From Moniliophthora roreri (taxonomy: Eukaryota; Basidiomycota; Agaricomycetes; Agaricales; Marasmiaceae): DNA of 64,000 nucleotides. Under the pieces are notes generated by a model, which was given only the letters and a program-made list of their open reading frames with translations, was not told the origin of the DNA and searched no databases. The stretch is from the NCBI GenBank assembly GCA_001466705.2, contig LATX02000176.1, forward strand, positions 186,001-250,000, written 5' to 3'. Shown one piece after another: positions 32,145 through 45,406 of the stretch; the stretch's first letter is position 1; the number at the start of each line of letters is the position of its first letter. The translations under genes were made by a program, and so were the position numbers.

Positions 32145-35060
32145 ACACACACCAACAACCACAATAGAGGCTTCTAAGAGTGATAAAGCACTGTATAAGT
32201 CTACAAGAAGACTGAGTCTATCTCAAGTGTGATTCGGGGTGAAAAGGGGACAGAACCCTTTGAGTTTCAAGTGACCAGCTTAAGTTGGTATAAGAATGTA
32301 GAGTCTAAAGACTCTCTAGTTAGGACGGCTTACATATTGCACTTAAGAGTCACAAGGTATAGATTATAAATGAGTTGTTTATTAGTTGGTTATAAATGAA
32401 TGTATACAGTGAGGCAAGATATATATGAATCTCAGCTCTACTAGAAGTGATAGACTGGCAAGTGCATAGACTTGGTCTATGAAAGCTGTACAGAGGTCTA
32501 AATTAACGCTGCATGGGGCTATAACATGCATGTACCAGTTGGTGCTTCAGCCTGCATCTACAAGTACAGCTCTTTATATACAGAATGATAATTGGAAATA
32601 GCAAAATAAAAGATAAATGAGTGTAATCTAGTTCAGGGTATAAATTGTACATGTTTGTGCATAAAAGTCCAATTCTGCATAGCAATTAGCTATGTTGGGT
32701 ATATTTAGTGACCAAACAGTCAGTTTATTAATTTTGGACCCTGCACAGAGTGTTGCTGGGTCAAATGATCCTTCTGCATAGCTACTTCCACATAGCCACT
32801 AGTTCTGGACTGGCTTTATATATGGGAACATTTCCTGTTCTGCTGGTTTACTTCTGCATAGCTGCTTTCTACCATTGGATTGGTGGATATCATAGTCTAG
32901 ACATCCATCGTATTCAATCTCCTTCCATCCTGCTGATATGCATAACTTTTACCTTTTATTTTGCATGCAAATAGAGAATATTTTGCACTTTTATGGTTGA
33001 AAATAACATAGATAAGGGAATTGAGGACTAGTGTGAGCCCTGAGCAGCTAGTCAAAGTGAGTAGTAGAGAGGGATATAAAATATTAGCAGAGTAATGGTT
33101 GATGGTAGGCCATACAAGGGTACCCGACCACTGCTAGTATGAAAATAAACAGCAAATCTGAACACAGAGAAGCATTCTGAAACCTGTAGAGAACTACACC
33201 ATATAATACTTCTCTATCAAAAGCATACCAAAGGGGATATTTTCACTTTTAATGATATTTTCAATCTATACCCAACTTGAAGGAAGAATAAAAGCCTTCA
33301 ATGATACACATAATCAAGAAACAGATATGAAACAGAGGATGACAAATTATTGGCAAGGGATACTCGAGATACCAAATGTCAAATTGAAGAATGAAATAGA
33401 TGATCAGCTACTGGAAGGGTGCCTGTATCATGGAAAAATGGAAGACAAAGCTGTATAATGAGAAACCAGCACAGCTGAGCTTATGCATACACTTTAAACA
33501 TAGAGATGGAAGCATATTACATGTCCATAGAGCAGATGATAGTAGATGGAGAAGGAAGGAACCATGTGGAGCAGCATGGAAGTATAATATTTTCAAATGG
33601 AGTCGGAAGGAGAGCCATTTGATAGAGAAAATTGCAAACAGTTAGTGTCAGAAGACTGCACAATCGTTATAGAAAAAGAATAAGAGAGATTATGGCTATG
33701 AAGCCTGACTACAATTGGACACTGTGACACAGAAATTACCAAACACAGCTCAGTTTATATAATATTTATCACCTGACTCAGTTTTATTTGTATTTGTGAC
33801 AGATATATTAAATTATTTATGTTGTAGAGTATATAAGGGGACATATTTTGTAGGTGGAAGGCAGGAGAGATACTGCCCACTGATTACCAGAGTGTATGAC
33901 ATTGTTGTTCAGGTAGAAGAGCTACCGGCAATCAGTATTTTTTCAACCACTTTGGGCCCTAGCTTATTTAGTTGTGCAAGAAGCACAGGCTAGTTGAGAC
34001 CTGAAATTGTAACCCAAACCAGAAATATAAATAAAAGCTAGGAAGAGCTTAGCTTTTAATGCAAGAGGCATGTTTTCTGATAAGAGAAACATTGTATCAG
34101 TCTACTAAGAGGGTAGCTGATGTACATCAGTATAGTCTGGTGTTTTGACATGAATCAGAGAGGGTTTCAGGCTAGCAGTGTCTAGAAGATTTGTCCTCTT
34201 GAGAATTGTTGCAGAACATAGCTAAGAGGGCTATATTCAGGTACAAGAGGTACTTTTGTTCTCACTTAGAGGAAGTTTATTCTTTGGGCAGTTTTCTGGT
34301 CGAAATCTATACTAGTATTTGCTTTCGAAGTGATTAATAAAACCACAAAACCAATAAATATTATACAAAATGAACACCCATTTTTGATCTGAGAAGTTGT
34401 TTTGAAGGCAATCATCTCTGAACTACCAAGTGAGACATTGAGAATTATTCTTGATGTTGCAGTAACAGTGAACCATGCCGAACCAACTCACAAACAAAAC
34501 TGAGAATCAAGAACTTATATATACCTTTTCAGGGGTATTTTGGCACCACAGGCCTTGTGTTTTCATAGTAGAAGCATAGGTTTTTGAGCATCTTCACTGT
34601 GTACCACCTTGTAAGTCACTATATCTGCCTGGGTGTGTCTCCAAAGCTCCACATAGGAACAAGTTCCAACCATGTACTAGTTTTGATAGTAATAATGATA
34701 CGACAAGTCTCTTGACACATTATTATGCAATGTGATCACAAAGCGAACAATCTAGTGCACTTAGACTGTGGATCCTGCTGATATCTATTCCTTTGTATTC
34801 AGAATTAGTGGTTTCTAGCCCATTTTTATTGACCAAGGATCCTCACAGCAATGCTTCACTACAATGTAGAGGGCTAGTATAGTCTACTAACCTCATCTAA
34901 ATTGTGTTACAGTGTCAATTATTAGACTTATTAGACTCAGCACTTAAAGCTTTAGATGCCATATTAGAGCTCTCGAGTTATCAAGTCATGTGGATATCAC
35001 ATGTACTCTGGGCTCTTTTTCTAGTATTTGATGTGAAAAGTGCATGATTTTGTGTGTAGG
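32145..35060 (+). repeat. Degenerate LTR-related sequence of the second Ty3 family
   Basis: No coding gene. Several blocks in the range 32980-34000 resemble the LTR that begins at 37118: a GGACTAG-GTGAGCCC block, CTGAAACCTGTAGAGAAC, a run before CACTTTT, and a TATA region (GTATATAAGG near 33829 against TGTATATAAGG near 38114). This suggests a diverged solo LTR or fragment of the same family. Ends could not be placed. The rest of the stretch shows nothing recognisable. Confidence 0.45.
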
Positions 35061-36072
35061 CCAAAATTAGGCACATCATCATAAATGGTTACGATATTAA
35101 ATATTTGTTCCCAGAAACCTCTATAATTTTGAAAGCCAATAGTAAACTCTTTATGTTGCTATTTGTGAAACCAGAAAGAGATGAGTTTACATACCTACAT
35201 GCTTCTTCTGTTAAACAAGACAAAGCTGTTACCATTCTTGCTTTCAAAATTAAATTAACTAATCCTGTCATTACTCATAACTGATTTGGTCATATACCTT
35301 ATCAAGTATTGATGAACTGTATGAAGCACTGCAAAGGATTTTCCATTGAGAAACAAGGATCTAAAAAGTCTTTATGTAAGGGATGTGCCAAAGGAGGAAC
35401 AGCATCTAAACCTTATCCTAGTTCTCAAAAGCAAGTTAATAATATTCTAGAACTTATTCATATGGATATTAAGGAGTTTCCTATTAATTCTTACCATCAA
35501 AACAAATACACTCTAGTTCTTGTTAATGACCACTCTTCAGTAGCATGGATTTATCATCAACAAACTAAAAATCAATTTGAAACCCTAACCAGTTTCAAAT
35601 GCTTTCATGCCTTAGTTGAAAAGCAAACTGGTAAAATCATCAAATGGGTTCAAACTGATCATGGTGGAGAATTCTTTGGAAATGAATTCCAATCATATCT
35701 AAAAGATAATGGAATTCAAATACAAAATTCAGCCCCTCATATACATCAGCAACAAGGAAGAGTTGAAGGATCTATTCATAATCTTGCAGAGAAATTCCAC
35801 CATCATGCATCCTTACTACAATCTTGGTGGGAATTTATAATGAATAATGCTGTACATGTATATAATTGCACTCCTAATAAACACTTAGATTGGAAAACTC
35901 CAACTGAAATCTATTGTAAAAAAGTACCTGATGTTTCATATTTTTGTACACCAGGATGTTCAGCATATGTCTTTATATATAAAGAACAACACAAGAACAA
36001 ACTTTCTAAAAAGATGGAACATATGACATTCTTAGATTATGCTCCTAATACAAAAGGATATCAGTTTATGTA
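35061..36072 (+). pseudogene. Copia pre-integrase and integrase, continuation of the split element
   Basis: Reads GYDIKYLFPETSIILKANSK, then FGHIPYQVLMNCMKHCKGF (GAG-pre-integrase, after a TGA at 35282-35284), a zinc-binding pair CKGCAKGG, then the catalytic core LELIHMDIKEFPINSY, VNDHSSVAWIY, WVQTDHGGEFFGNEF and HIHQQQGRVEGSIHNL. The D-D-E residues are present in copia-like contexts. It ends GYQFM-stop. It has the same strand and family as the gag/protease piece at 20.7-24.8 kb, so this is one element separated by about 10 kb of later insertions. Confidence 0.8.
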
Positions 36073-37117
36073 ACAGGATAAGACAATATTTATGGCTGCT
36101 CAAGCAGACTTCAATGAAGAAGATTTTCTGTATTCATCTAATTCAGTTGATCAAACCTTACAATCAACCAATGATATCTTATCTATTCCTTTTACTGGTA
36201 TTAATTGACCAAGATCTGATAATGATGATGACAATCATCCTGATTTCCCTCAACCTAATTATCCCAATAACAGAGGTAATGATCCTGTGGATCATTATTA
36301 TAACCAGAATGATAATGAGGATCAATCACAACCCAAAAATACTGCACTGCTGCAAAACCCAATAAATCCTGAAATAAATAATATTAACAGGAGAATGCAA
36401 TGAAGGGTACAGATGTTTGACCCAAGTCAACATCAACAAGCTCATCCTAGACAACAAACTCATGTACCACAGCAGTATGGAGACGCTATAGGTTGTATGT
36501 CCATCCAAGAAAGATTATGTCTATGTACATATAATAACTTACCTGAATTTAATGATCAAGATGATAGTCCTGATTAAGAATTCAAACAAGGTAGTAGTCA
36601 TGACCATGAAGATGTTGAAATTCCACCAGCAGAACATTAAATTCAACAATCAGATAAGGATCCAATGGAACAAGATCATGATCAAATTGAGATTGATTGT
36701 ACCCCACCTCTATCTAATGATGAAATGGTCAATTATGTACAAATTCTTTCTCAGGAAGAGGGAGTTTGTTATCTTGATTACATTATAGCATCAGCTTTGT
36801 CTATTGACAATGTATATCAATGGCAATACAAAGATATCCTAACTCTGTCTAAAGATGAACAGAAGAAATGGATGGCTGCATGTCATGATGAACTCAAATC
36901 TCTACAAGAACATAATGTCTATAAACTTGTAGATTTACCTCAAGGTCGAAAAGCTATAAAATCCAGATGGGTTTTTGCATCAAAACAGATAGCCGTTATA
37001 AGGCACGACTTGTTGCTAAAGGTTTCTCACAAGTCAAAGGAATAGATTATGACAAATTATTCTCTCCTGTAGTACACTTTGAAACTGTGCATGTATTACT
37101 TGCACTAGCTGCTAATA
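36073..37117 (+). pseudogene. Copia linker and start of reverse transcriptase, truncated
   Basis: After a stretch of broken frames, 36665-36985 reads [38 protein letters not shown], the start of the copia RVT_2 reverse transcriptase. A one-base shift near 36985 moves the frame, which resumes as [20 protein letters not shown] and [19 protein letters not shown]. It is cut off at about 37117 by the left LTR of the next element. The catalytic YVDD part, RNase H and the right LTR are absent from the window. Confidence 0.8.
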
Positions 37118-38739
37118 TGGCAAACCTAGAAAAGACCTGATTTTATTCAATTTACATTACTTTTGAATCAGAACACTTTGATATGACATCAGATAATGGG
37201 TAATAAGGACTAGAGTGAGCCCAGTCTGCTAGTCATTGCCTTAGAGAAGCTACAGTGTGTTGAAAAGTACAAAGAGCTATATGATATGCTATACAGAGGT
37301 GTCTAAGCTGTACATTCTGACTTATCTATGTATTAGATCTGAAGTAGATCACTTCTGAAACCTGTAGAGAACCTAACTATGACCATATGAACATGTTGGC
37401 TAGTTAACTGAGCTCTCTCAAAGTGCTATCAATGGGAATTTTCAATTTATTCACTTTTCTATGACATCTGCAAAGTGCAACATGCAGTCATACAGTACAG
37501 AGGTACTTAGAGAAGACATCAGAACAGAGAGATGACTTGAAAGAAAAGAAACAATCAGAGAATGATCAGGCATTGGAATATGCAGATCAGAATCAAAGCA
37601 GATGACCTCTTAATAAAGAGTTCTAATGTGGTGCAAATAGATGAAGTTACTTAACAAGAGGCAATGCAACCTCAGAAAGAGTTGAAACACCTCAGAACAA
37701 GTGTAGCTACGTGACTACAGATACAATGAGACATATAATTGATATCTAAGAAATGCAAAGTCCTAGATAAGATTAAGAATGAATTATAAAAGGAGACGGG
37801 AACAGGAACAGTATGTTCCAGCCTCGGAAGCTTTGAAACACAGACATCAGCAGCTGTGCAGATGCTAGAAAAGAGAATGTGGAATGGATGGACTCATCCG
37901 TCCATCCAGACCCACCTAGAAAAGAGAAAAATCAAATATCTAAGAGTCCAGAACACTGGAAAGCAGATACCTGTGCAGATATGGTCAGATACCCTAATGG
38001 CCAGACTCTGTGACATCCAAATATTCCCTCTTTTAGCATCTCAGTCACTCTTTCATTATTTTCTGAATTATTGGACATTATTTATATTTTCTTGTAGATA
38101 TATTCCATGGACTGTATATAAGGACAACCAGATATTTCAAGTAACTCTGCTCCCTCTGATTGTGAATACATGATGAGTTTGTTTGGTGTATAATTTTGTG
38201 TGCCATTCCAGTTTTGCTTCCTCACTTCAGGCCCTGGAGATTGGTCCTGAGTGACTCCAGAGAGATAGAAATCTAATAACAAACTTGCATTATAAGAGAC
38301 AAGAAATAACATCTTGAGTGCCTTGTAGCACTTTTCTAAGAGATAACTTTACACCAAAAGTTCTGGTAGCTTTTGGAGTATGGCCTGTATTGAGTATCAG
38401 GTTGTGACACACTTAGAGTCTTAACAAAGGAATTGGGCCTGTGATTAAGCTCTTTGTAGAAACTGGTCTAGGACCTTTTCCAGTATGCTGTGTACTGTAG
38501 TTGTCTTAAAGAAGTCTTGAACTCTATAGGGTCAGACTATATCAGCTACTGAGTCTTTTGGTGGGACTGTAGCTCTTGTGTTTTGTGCTTTGTGCACTGT
38601 GTTCTTGTGTGTGTGTTTGTGTGTTTGGATATAAACCTTTTTAAAACCCATATATACTCCTCTGGAGGTGAACACTTTGAAGTAGATTGCTTCAATAAGA
38701 GAGAATCAACCTAGCTAAGAGTTTTGTTGGCATTCTAAG

Positions 38740-39650
38740 TGTGGCAACTCTGATCACATCGATCCACACTTGCACAACAACCTGAGTTGAACTTTTGGAG
38801 GTTATCTTTTAGGAAGATTTCCACTAGTCTGATCTTAGACAAATTATCTGGAGCCCACCACAAGGGTGGATCTAGAATACCAATTTAAGCTCTAAGCTAT
38901 TGAGAAACAATCTTTTTGAGGAGTATTTACTTCTTAGAAAACACATTCAGATAATTTTGACAAGTTTAAGCTTGAACCTGTCATAAAAAGGATAGAGTAA
39001 TAGTCAATAAGGCTCTGTCTTACTTGCTAGTCTCAGTGATTAGTGAAAAGAACTAGGGATTCAGAATTGTCAACAGTGTCTGAACCTGAAACACAGATTC
39101 CTGGTGCATTTCCACCTACTCCAGTAGCAGAAAATTTATCAAGGTCAAAAAAGCAGAAAGGATCAAAGAAAAAGACTGCTAGATCAAATCCGACAGCTCC
39201 CACCAGAGCAACTAGATCAGCAACTGTGACAGGAGCTGTTTTGTTAACAGATCCAGTTGAATTCAATAGAAGCAGACTTGTTCATATAGATTCTCAAGCC
39301 AGTACTTTGACAGTATCTCTGAGAAGAAGTACTACCCCCTCTACACCTGGTAGAAACATCTCTACTCTTGCTACCTTAATTATAGACTGAAACACTCAGC
39401 TATCCAGAGTAGAGGTCTTAGCTGAAGAGTTTATGCTACTTTGAATATTCAGAGACAAAGAAGAGCCTGAACAAACACTGAATACAAATGAAATGCTTTC
39501 TGCAGATAATGCACAAGATCTCTGATGGGGTGACTTACTGCTAATTTATATAAGATAAGACTAGTGGAAAACGTACTACAGTGATAACCTCCAAAAGTCT
39601 ACCTCAAGTTGGTTGTGCAAGTGTGGATTGATGTGATCAGAGTTGCTGCA
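38740..39650. repeat. Inverted and direct duplication around the element's gag start
   Basis: Bases from about 38744 to 38850 (CAACTCTGATCACATCGATC and on to AAGATTTCCACTAG) recur in reverse complement at about 39560-39648. A gag-start block at about 39455-39555 recurs in direct orientation at 39660-39755. The right border is the N at 39651. This may be a joined pair of copies rather than a natural arrangement. Confidence 0.6.
39043..39390 (+). pseudogene. Basic N-terminal Gag-like ORF
   Basis: 115 residues, Lys/Arg- and Thr/Ser-rich (SRSKKQKGSKKKTARSNPT), ending IID-stop. It lies between the left LTR and the gag start of the second Ty3 element, in the same direction. No domain is recognised. 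It could be the first part of Gag in one of two joined copies. Confidence 0.4.
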
Positions 39651-39745
39651 NGGAAACAGAAACTGAACAACCACAGAATAACAATGAAATGCCGACTGCA
39701 GGAAATGTGCAATGTCTCTGATGGGATGACCTACCGCAAGATCAG

Positions 39746-41149
39746 TTGGATAAGTTGGCAGAAGGAAATGTTAGGAAAATCCTACATACTGTAAAGTCAT
39801 TTGACAAAGATGAACCAGATACCTTACAAGCATGGCTTGATGATCTTGAAATCCAATTTAAGATGGCTGGATTGATAGAGAGTGCCTCGAAGATCTATTC
39901 CACAATGCAGAAGATGTCCTATAAACTGCGTACAGAATTGCAAGAGAGTAGCGAAGCTAAAGGCAGCTCCTGGGAAGACTTTAAAAAGCTCTTATTTAAG
40001 GAGTTCTCTGATTTGGCAGATATGGACAATGGATCGACAGACAAATTGTACTGGATAGTGTTGCACAGTCAGTATATTGGATTTGGGGGGCTAGAGAAAC
40101 TAAAGAAGTACAATCAAGCATTCTTGCTTGAAGTCAAGAAGCTTCTTAAGCCTCTGGCTCTCCTTTTGAACCACACAGCAGTACAAACATATTTGAGTGC
40201 CTTTGAAACAACATTCAAGACACGTGTTCAACAGCAGATGGAGCTGTTTACACTCAATAAGCTAGATAAAGGAAAAGAAGACCCTAGAAGACAACAAGAT
40301 CCTTGGGAACTCAACAATGTCATTGAGCAGGCTGAGATAGTGATGTCAACCAATTTGGGGAACATTTATTTCCTGAATTCACATCAGTCAGCAGTTCCTG
40401 AGGAAATGCAACCCATTATACTGGGTATGGCCTTTTCTATGGGGGTCCCTATTCCTTTGACAAATGTGCAGGTGAAAGCAGTGCAAGGACAAGCTTCTAG
40501 CCAGGCTGCAGCAACCCTGGTTATAAAACAAGAAGAGACAGTACCATTATTGTTTCCTAAGAAAGAGGAACAGAATAGCAATATATATAATTCAGGTGTA
40601 GCAGCAACAGTAGATGTGCACCAATGTACTATATGAGCACAGACTCAAGAAATTGAGAATCTAAAAAGGCAAATGACAAGTTTGCTAGATGCTCTTGCAA
40701 CCCAGAAACCTCTTAGCCAAGGGACACCAATGCTCACTATGAACCAGGATGTCTGGGGAAAACATAGACAGCCTATGATAGGAAGAGCTGTACTATCTAC
40801 AAGTGCTGGACAGATTTGTTACTGGTGTGGGGAACAAGGCCACATAGTAAGAGAATGTCCATCACACAAACAAATAGTTAATGATGGGTGGCTAGTTTGG
40901 AATGAGTCGGCCAATCACTATATTTTAAAAGATGGCAAGAGATTACCCAAGCATGAAGGGACTGAGTTCTGGAAAGACAAGGTTACCAAATATGCAAAGA
41001 CTAAAGGATGGGTGACATCTTCAGACTCCTATTTCTTTAGTGGAATAGAAGAGGAAGATGAGCCGCCTAACATATTTCATGCTGCAGCAATGACAGCGCC
41101 TGTCTTCAAGGAGCACACTCTTCAACAAATAGTGGCAGCAATGTTATAA
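39746..41149 (+). pseudogene. Ty3-family Gag with CCHC zinc knuckle
   Basis: Reads FDKDEPDTLQAWLDDLEIQF, SSWEDFKKLLFKEFSDLAD and VQTYLSAFETTFKTRVQQQ, a retrotransposon capsid. A TGA at 40634-40636 (after QCTI) interrupts the frame, which then continues EIENLKRQMTSLLDALATQ and the zinc knuckle CYWCGEQGHIVREC (C-x2-C-x4-H-x4-C). The frame ends at 41149. Without the stop this would be one Gag of roughly 465 residues. Confidence 0.8.
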
Positions 41150-41202
41150 CAAATGCAGCTAAATGCAGCTCAGGCTGATGTTACAAAAAACTGAGAAGCC
41201 CA

Positions 41203-43319
41203 GTGATGGGGACAGTAGCACACAATGCCAAAACTACTAAAGCAAAATCCCCTGAGGGTAAAGGCAAATCATTAGAAATCTCTATTTCACCTTCTAAAGG
41301 CTTTGATAAATCCTTATATTGGGACCTAGAAAGTCTATTAAAGACAAACACACAATCAAAGAATGAAAAACCCAAAAACAAAGAGAAAGCTGAAGATAAG
41401 GCAAAAGAAACACATAGCAGAGAAAATCCTACACCTAATAAAGTGCTATCTCAAGATACCTGTCTGTTTGATAAAGTGAAGCCTATAGACAGGCCTCTGA
41501 TACCCAAAAATCAAGCACTAGCAAAGGGGACGGTGCATTTAGACAAACAAAAGCAGGGCGGGAAAGTTTCAGAGAAACCTGTGAAAGACCTCAGAAGGTC
41601 AACAGCTTTGACTTTGATACTGGAGGAAGATACCTTAGAAAAGACAAAGGCTCTGGAGGATGCTGTTATTGACAAATACTTAGCATCTGAAGTTCCAGTA
41701 CCTTTAGAAGTCTTAGCCAAGCTGTCACCGTCCTTCCGAAGAACTATGATAAGAAGGTTACAACTTAAAGAAATAAAGTGCAAACCTATTAAGATGTTTT
41801 ATGAGTCGTTACCTAAAACTCAAGTTCTAGCACTAAGCCAAGAAGTAATTGATGATCTGGGAAACTGTACCCATGTAATAGAAACCAGTGACTTAGCTAA
41901 GGAAAGCTGGGAAGAGCATTTTGAAGTGCTTAGTCAAGAAGTTGACAGAATGCCTGCTAGTGCGATAGTACAAAAAGATGTAGTGGAACAGTTCTTAAAC
42001 GAACAGGACTCCTCCAAGAGAGGAAGGGTTATTATAGTAGCCAGATCAACAGAAGCACTGCACTGCATATTTCCAAATTTAAACAATCATCCAGAGGTAA
42101 TTGAGGCACTCTTAGACATGGGTTCTCAAATCATCTGTATTGATAAAGAAGAAGCGGTTGGCTGAGGAATTACATGGGATCCGGTGACCTATATTCATAT
42201 GCAGAGCGCAAATGGCAGTCTTAACTGGACTCAAGGCTTAGCCAGGAATGTTCTATTGACGATTGGGTCCATCACAATCTATGGTCAATTGCATGTCATC
42301 AAACAAGCACCATACAAAATGCNCTCTAACTATGACTAAGTACTCAGAACTAAAAATAGCTACTATGAGTAATCAAAGTGAATCTTGGTAAGTAAAAAGA
42401 AATTGAGAGAAGCATTGGTAATGAAAAAGAATACAGGACTAAGCAAGATAGCGAGAAATGGAATATAAGTACATTAGGTGCCCTACTTGTCCTCGGAGTC
42501 CTCATGTTTGTAACATTTTATGAGTCGTTACCTCAAACTCAAGTGCTGGCACTAAGCCAGGAAGTAATTGATAATCTAGGAAACTGTACCTATGTAATAG
42601 AAACCAGTGACTTAGCTAGGGAAAGCTGGGAAGAGCATTTTGAAGTACTTAGTCAAGAAGTTGATGGAATGCCCACTGGTGCAATAGTACAAAAGGATGT
42701 GGTGGAACAGTTCTTAAACAAACAAGACTCCTCTGAGAAAGGAAGAGTCATTATAGTGGCCAGATCAACTGAAGCACTGTGCTGCATATTCCTGAACTTA
42801 AACAATCATCCAGAGGTAATTGAGGCACTCTTAGATATGGGTTCTCGAATCATCTGTATTGATAAAGAAGAAGCAGTTGGCCAAGGAATTACATAGGATC
42901 CAGCGACCTATATTCACATGCAGAGCACAAATGGCAGTCTTAACCAAACTCAAGGCTTAGCCAGGAATGTTCCACTTATGATTGGGTCCATCATGATCTA
43001 TGGTCAATTACATGTCATCGAGCGAGCACCATACAAGATGCTATTGGGAAGGCTGTTTGATGTCCTAACTAAGATGTGTACTCAAACTTTTGAGGATGGT
43101 CGTATGGACATTACCTTAACGTGTCCCAATACTCAGAAGCAGATAACTATAGGGACATATGAAAGAGGCAAAGGGATAAAACCAGAGCCTTATCAAGAGC
43201 CAAAGTTAAAAGACATGACTCAGACTGATGGTCCTCCTTCTGAGCAAGATCAAGAACAGCACAGAAACGGTGACTCTTCAGATCAACTGAATTTTCAGGG
43301 AGCCTCGAGGAACTGTTGA
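41203..43319 (+). pseudogene. Linker and aspartic-protease region, partly present twice
   Basis: A Lys-rich linker leads to MFYESLPKTQVLALSQEVID and a protease-like segment EALLDMGSQIICIDKEEAVG, where Asp-Met-Gly-Ser stands for the usual Asp-Ser/Thr-Gly. Then comes GSITIYGQLHVIKQAPYKM, cut at the N at 42323. From 42504 the same region appears again with small differences (FYESLPQTQVLALSQEVIDN, EALLDMGSRIICIDKEEAVG) and runs on to LLGRLFDVLTKM and GRMDITLTCPNTQKQITIG. The two versions differ at several residues and stops, so two element copies seem to be joined at the N. Confidence 0.7.
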
Positions 43320-43417
43320 AAGAACAGTGAGAGGTTGCAGTAATCATAGAAATAGATGACTACGAAAACCTATGCGTACACACATACAATATACCCTTAG
43401 GAAAGAATTTTACGCAA

Positions 43418-45402
43418 ATGGAATTGGCAGAACTGTACCTGCAAGCAGCAAGTACAATGCCAGAAGTTCATAAGCACATAGAAAAGAACATCAATACTTT
43501 CATGAGCACTTGCATTATAAAATATGATGATAGGGATGCACAATGCCTACTACAACAAGCAAATAGCATATTGGCAAATCATTCTGTATATACAGGAATT
43601 AGAAAAGAGTATCAATGGACAGACTCAGATTCTATACTGCATGTAATGTGGTTTGATGTACAACAATCAAGGGATGCAGCTATTAAAGACAGTCAATCAG
43701 TCTTTGGGAAATATAAACCTGTAGCATTAAAAGTGAAACCAGTTAAAGCAACTCTTCCACAAGAGTTTCATGTGCAAAGAAGGATAACTAGAGATCCTTT
43801 GAAAGACATGCTGGAATTGCCTACAAACCCATCAGATTTTGTAGAAAGTGAAAGATATAACAAAGAAAGAAAAGGCATCATAGATAAGAATCATCTAGAA
43901 GAATTCTTATGGCCTGAAGAGAGAAAACTTATACATGAACTAATGAGACTACAGGAAAAAGCATTCACTTGGAAACTATCAGAAGGTGGAAATTTTCACA
44001 CTGACTTCTTTCCTCCTGTAAAGTTTCCAGTTTTGCCTCATGTACCTTGAGTAGAAAGGAATATTCCTATTCCACCTAGCATATATGCAGAAATTTGCAA
44101 AATCATCAAAGATAAGATTGATGCAGGAGTATACGAACCCTCCAGCTCTTCCTATAGATCTAAATGGTTCTGTGTCTTAAAGAAAGATGGAAAGAGCCTT
44201 CAGCTTGTACACAGTTCAGAACTGTTAAACAGAGTGACAATTTAGTATTCTGGTGTGCCTCCTGCAACTGCAGAAGTAGCAAATCACTTTGCTAGACGCA
44301 CTTGTCTTGGATTACTGCATATATGGGTTGGATACAATGAGAGACTAATAGATGAGGAGTTAAGGGACTTGACTACCTTTCAAACACCATTTGGACCACA
44401 TAGGTTGGTAAAGTTACCTATGGGATGGACCAATTCAGTGCCAATCTTCCATGACGATGTATGCTATATCTTCAGAAACGAGATCCCACAGGTAACTATG
44501 CCATATGTTGATGATGTATCCTGTCGAGGACCTCCCTCACAATACAAGCAACCAGATGGAAGCTTCGAAACGATACTGGAGAATCCTGGAATACGAAGAT
44601 TCATATGGGAACACCTAAATAACATGAATTAGCTATGCCAACAACTTAAATATGTCAGCAGGACCTTTTCTGGACTAAAAGCATTCCTTTGTATTGAACA
44701 GAGAGTAGTACTTGGATATCAAGTAGGTCCAGAAGGACATGAAGTAAATGAGAAGTTTGCTAAAGTAGTGTTGGGCTGGGATCCAGAATCCTTCAAAGGA
44801 AAAAGTGACGTAAAATCATTGCTAGGAACCGCTGTACAGTTAAGGATGTTTATTAGGGACTATGCGAAAATTACAAAGCCCTTAAATAAGATATCCAGTG
44901 CTAAAGCAATCTTTTATATGGGAGACAAAGAGAAGCAAGCTGTGCGAGAACTGCAAGAAGCAATTCATACTGCACCCTGTCTAAGACCTGTAGACAATCA
45001 CAAGCCCTTAATATTGGCTGTTGATACTTTGTGGCAAGCAGTCAGCTTCTATTTGTATCAAGTTGATCCGGAAAACCTGAAAAAGAAATACTTTAACTTA
45101 TTTGGATCAATAGGCTTGAATGAGTGTGAGGCACAATTCTCCCAACCTAAGAGGGAATTATTTGGACTCAAAACTGCTTTAGAAGCGACCTATTACACTA
45201 CATATGGATGTAGGGATTTAATTATAGAAACAGATGCTAGCTACATAAAAGGAATGCTAGATCATTCTAGTGCTGGACCGAATGCAACTATAAACTGATG
45301 GATCAAAGCTATCAGAAAGTATCATTTCAAACTAGTACATGTAAAAGGAGTTATTCATGGCCCAGATGGTCTGTCTAGACCTTCTAGTGGGGGAGCTACT
45401 AC
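43418..45402 (+). pseudogene. Ty3-family reverse transcriptase and RNase H, several stops
   Basis: RT reading: YEPSSSSYRSKWFCVLKKDG, LTTFQTPFGPHRLVKLPMGW, TNSVPIFHDDVCYIF and the catalytic MPYVDDVSC (about 44510), then LENPGIRRFIWEHLNNMN. RNase H: LILAVDTLWQAVSFYLYQ, QFSQPKRELFGLKTALEATY, IIETDASYIKGMLDHSSAG. Stops occur after VPHVP, VTI, NNMN and ATIN. The minus-strand relative at 52.3-53.7 kb has ordinary codons at most of these places (Gln after VTI, Arg after ATIN). Ends GPDGLSRPSSGGATT before the N at 45406. Confidence 0.85.
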
Positions 45403-45406
45403 TGAN

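Noticed and set aside
32102..35060. Considered as an intact solo LTR with defined ends
   Set aside because: Similarity to the LTR at 37118 is patchy and no target duplication or TG/CA ends could be placed.
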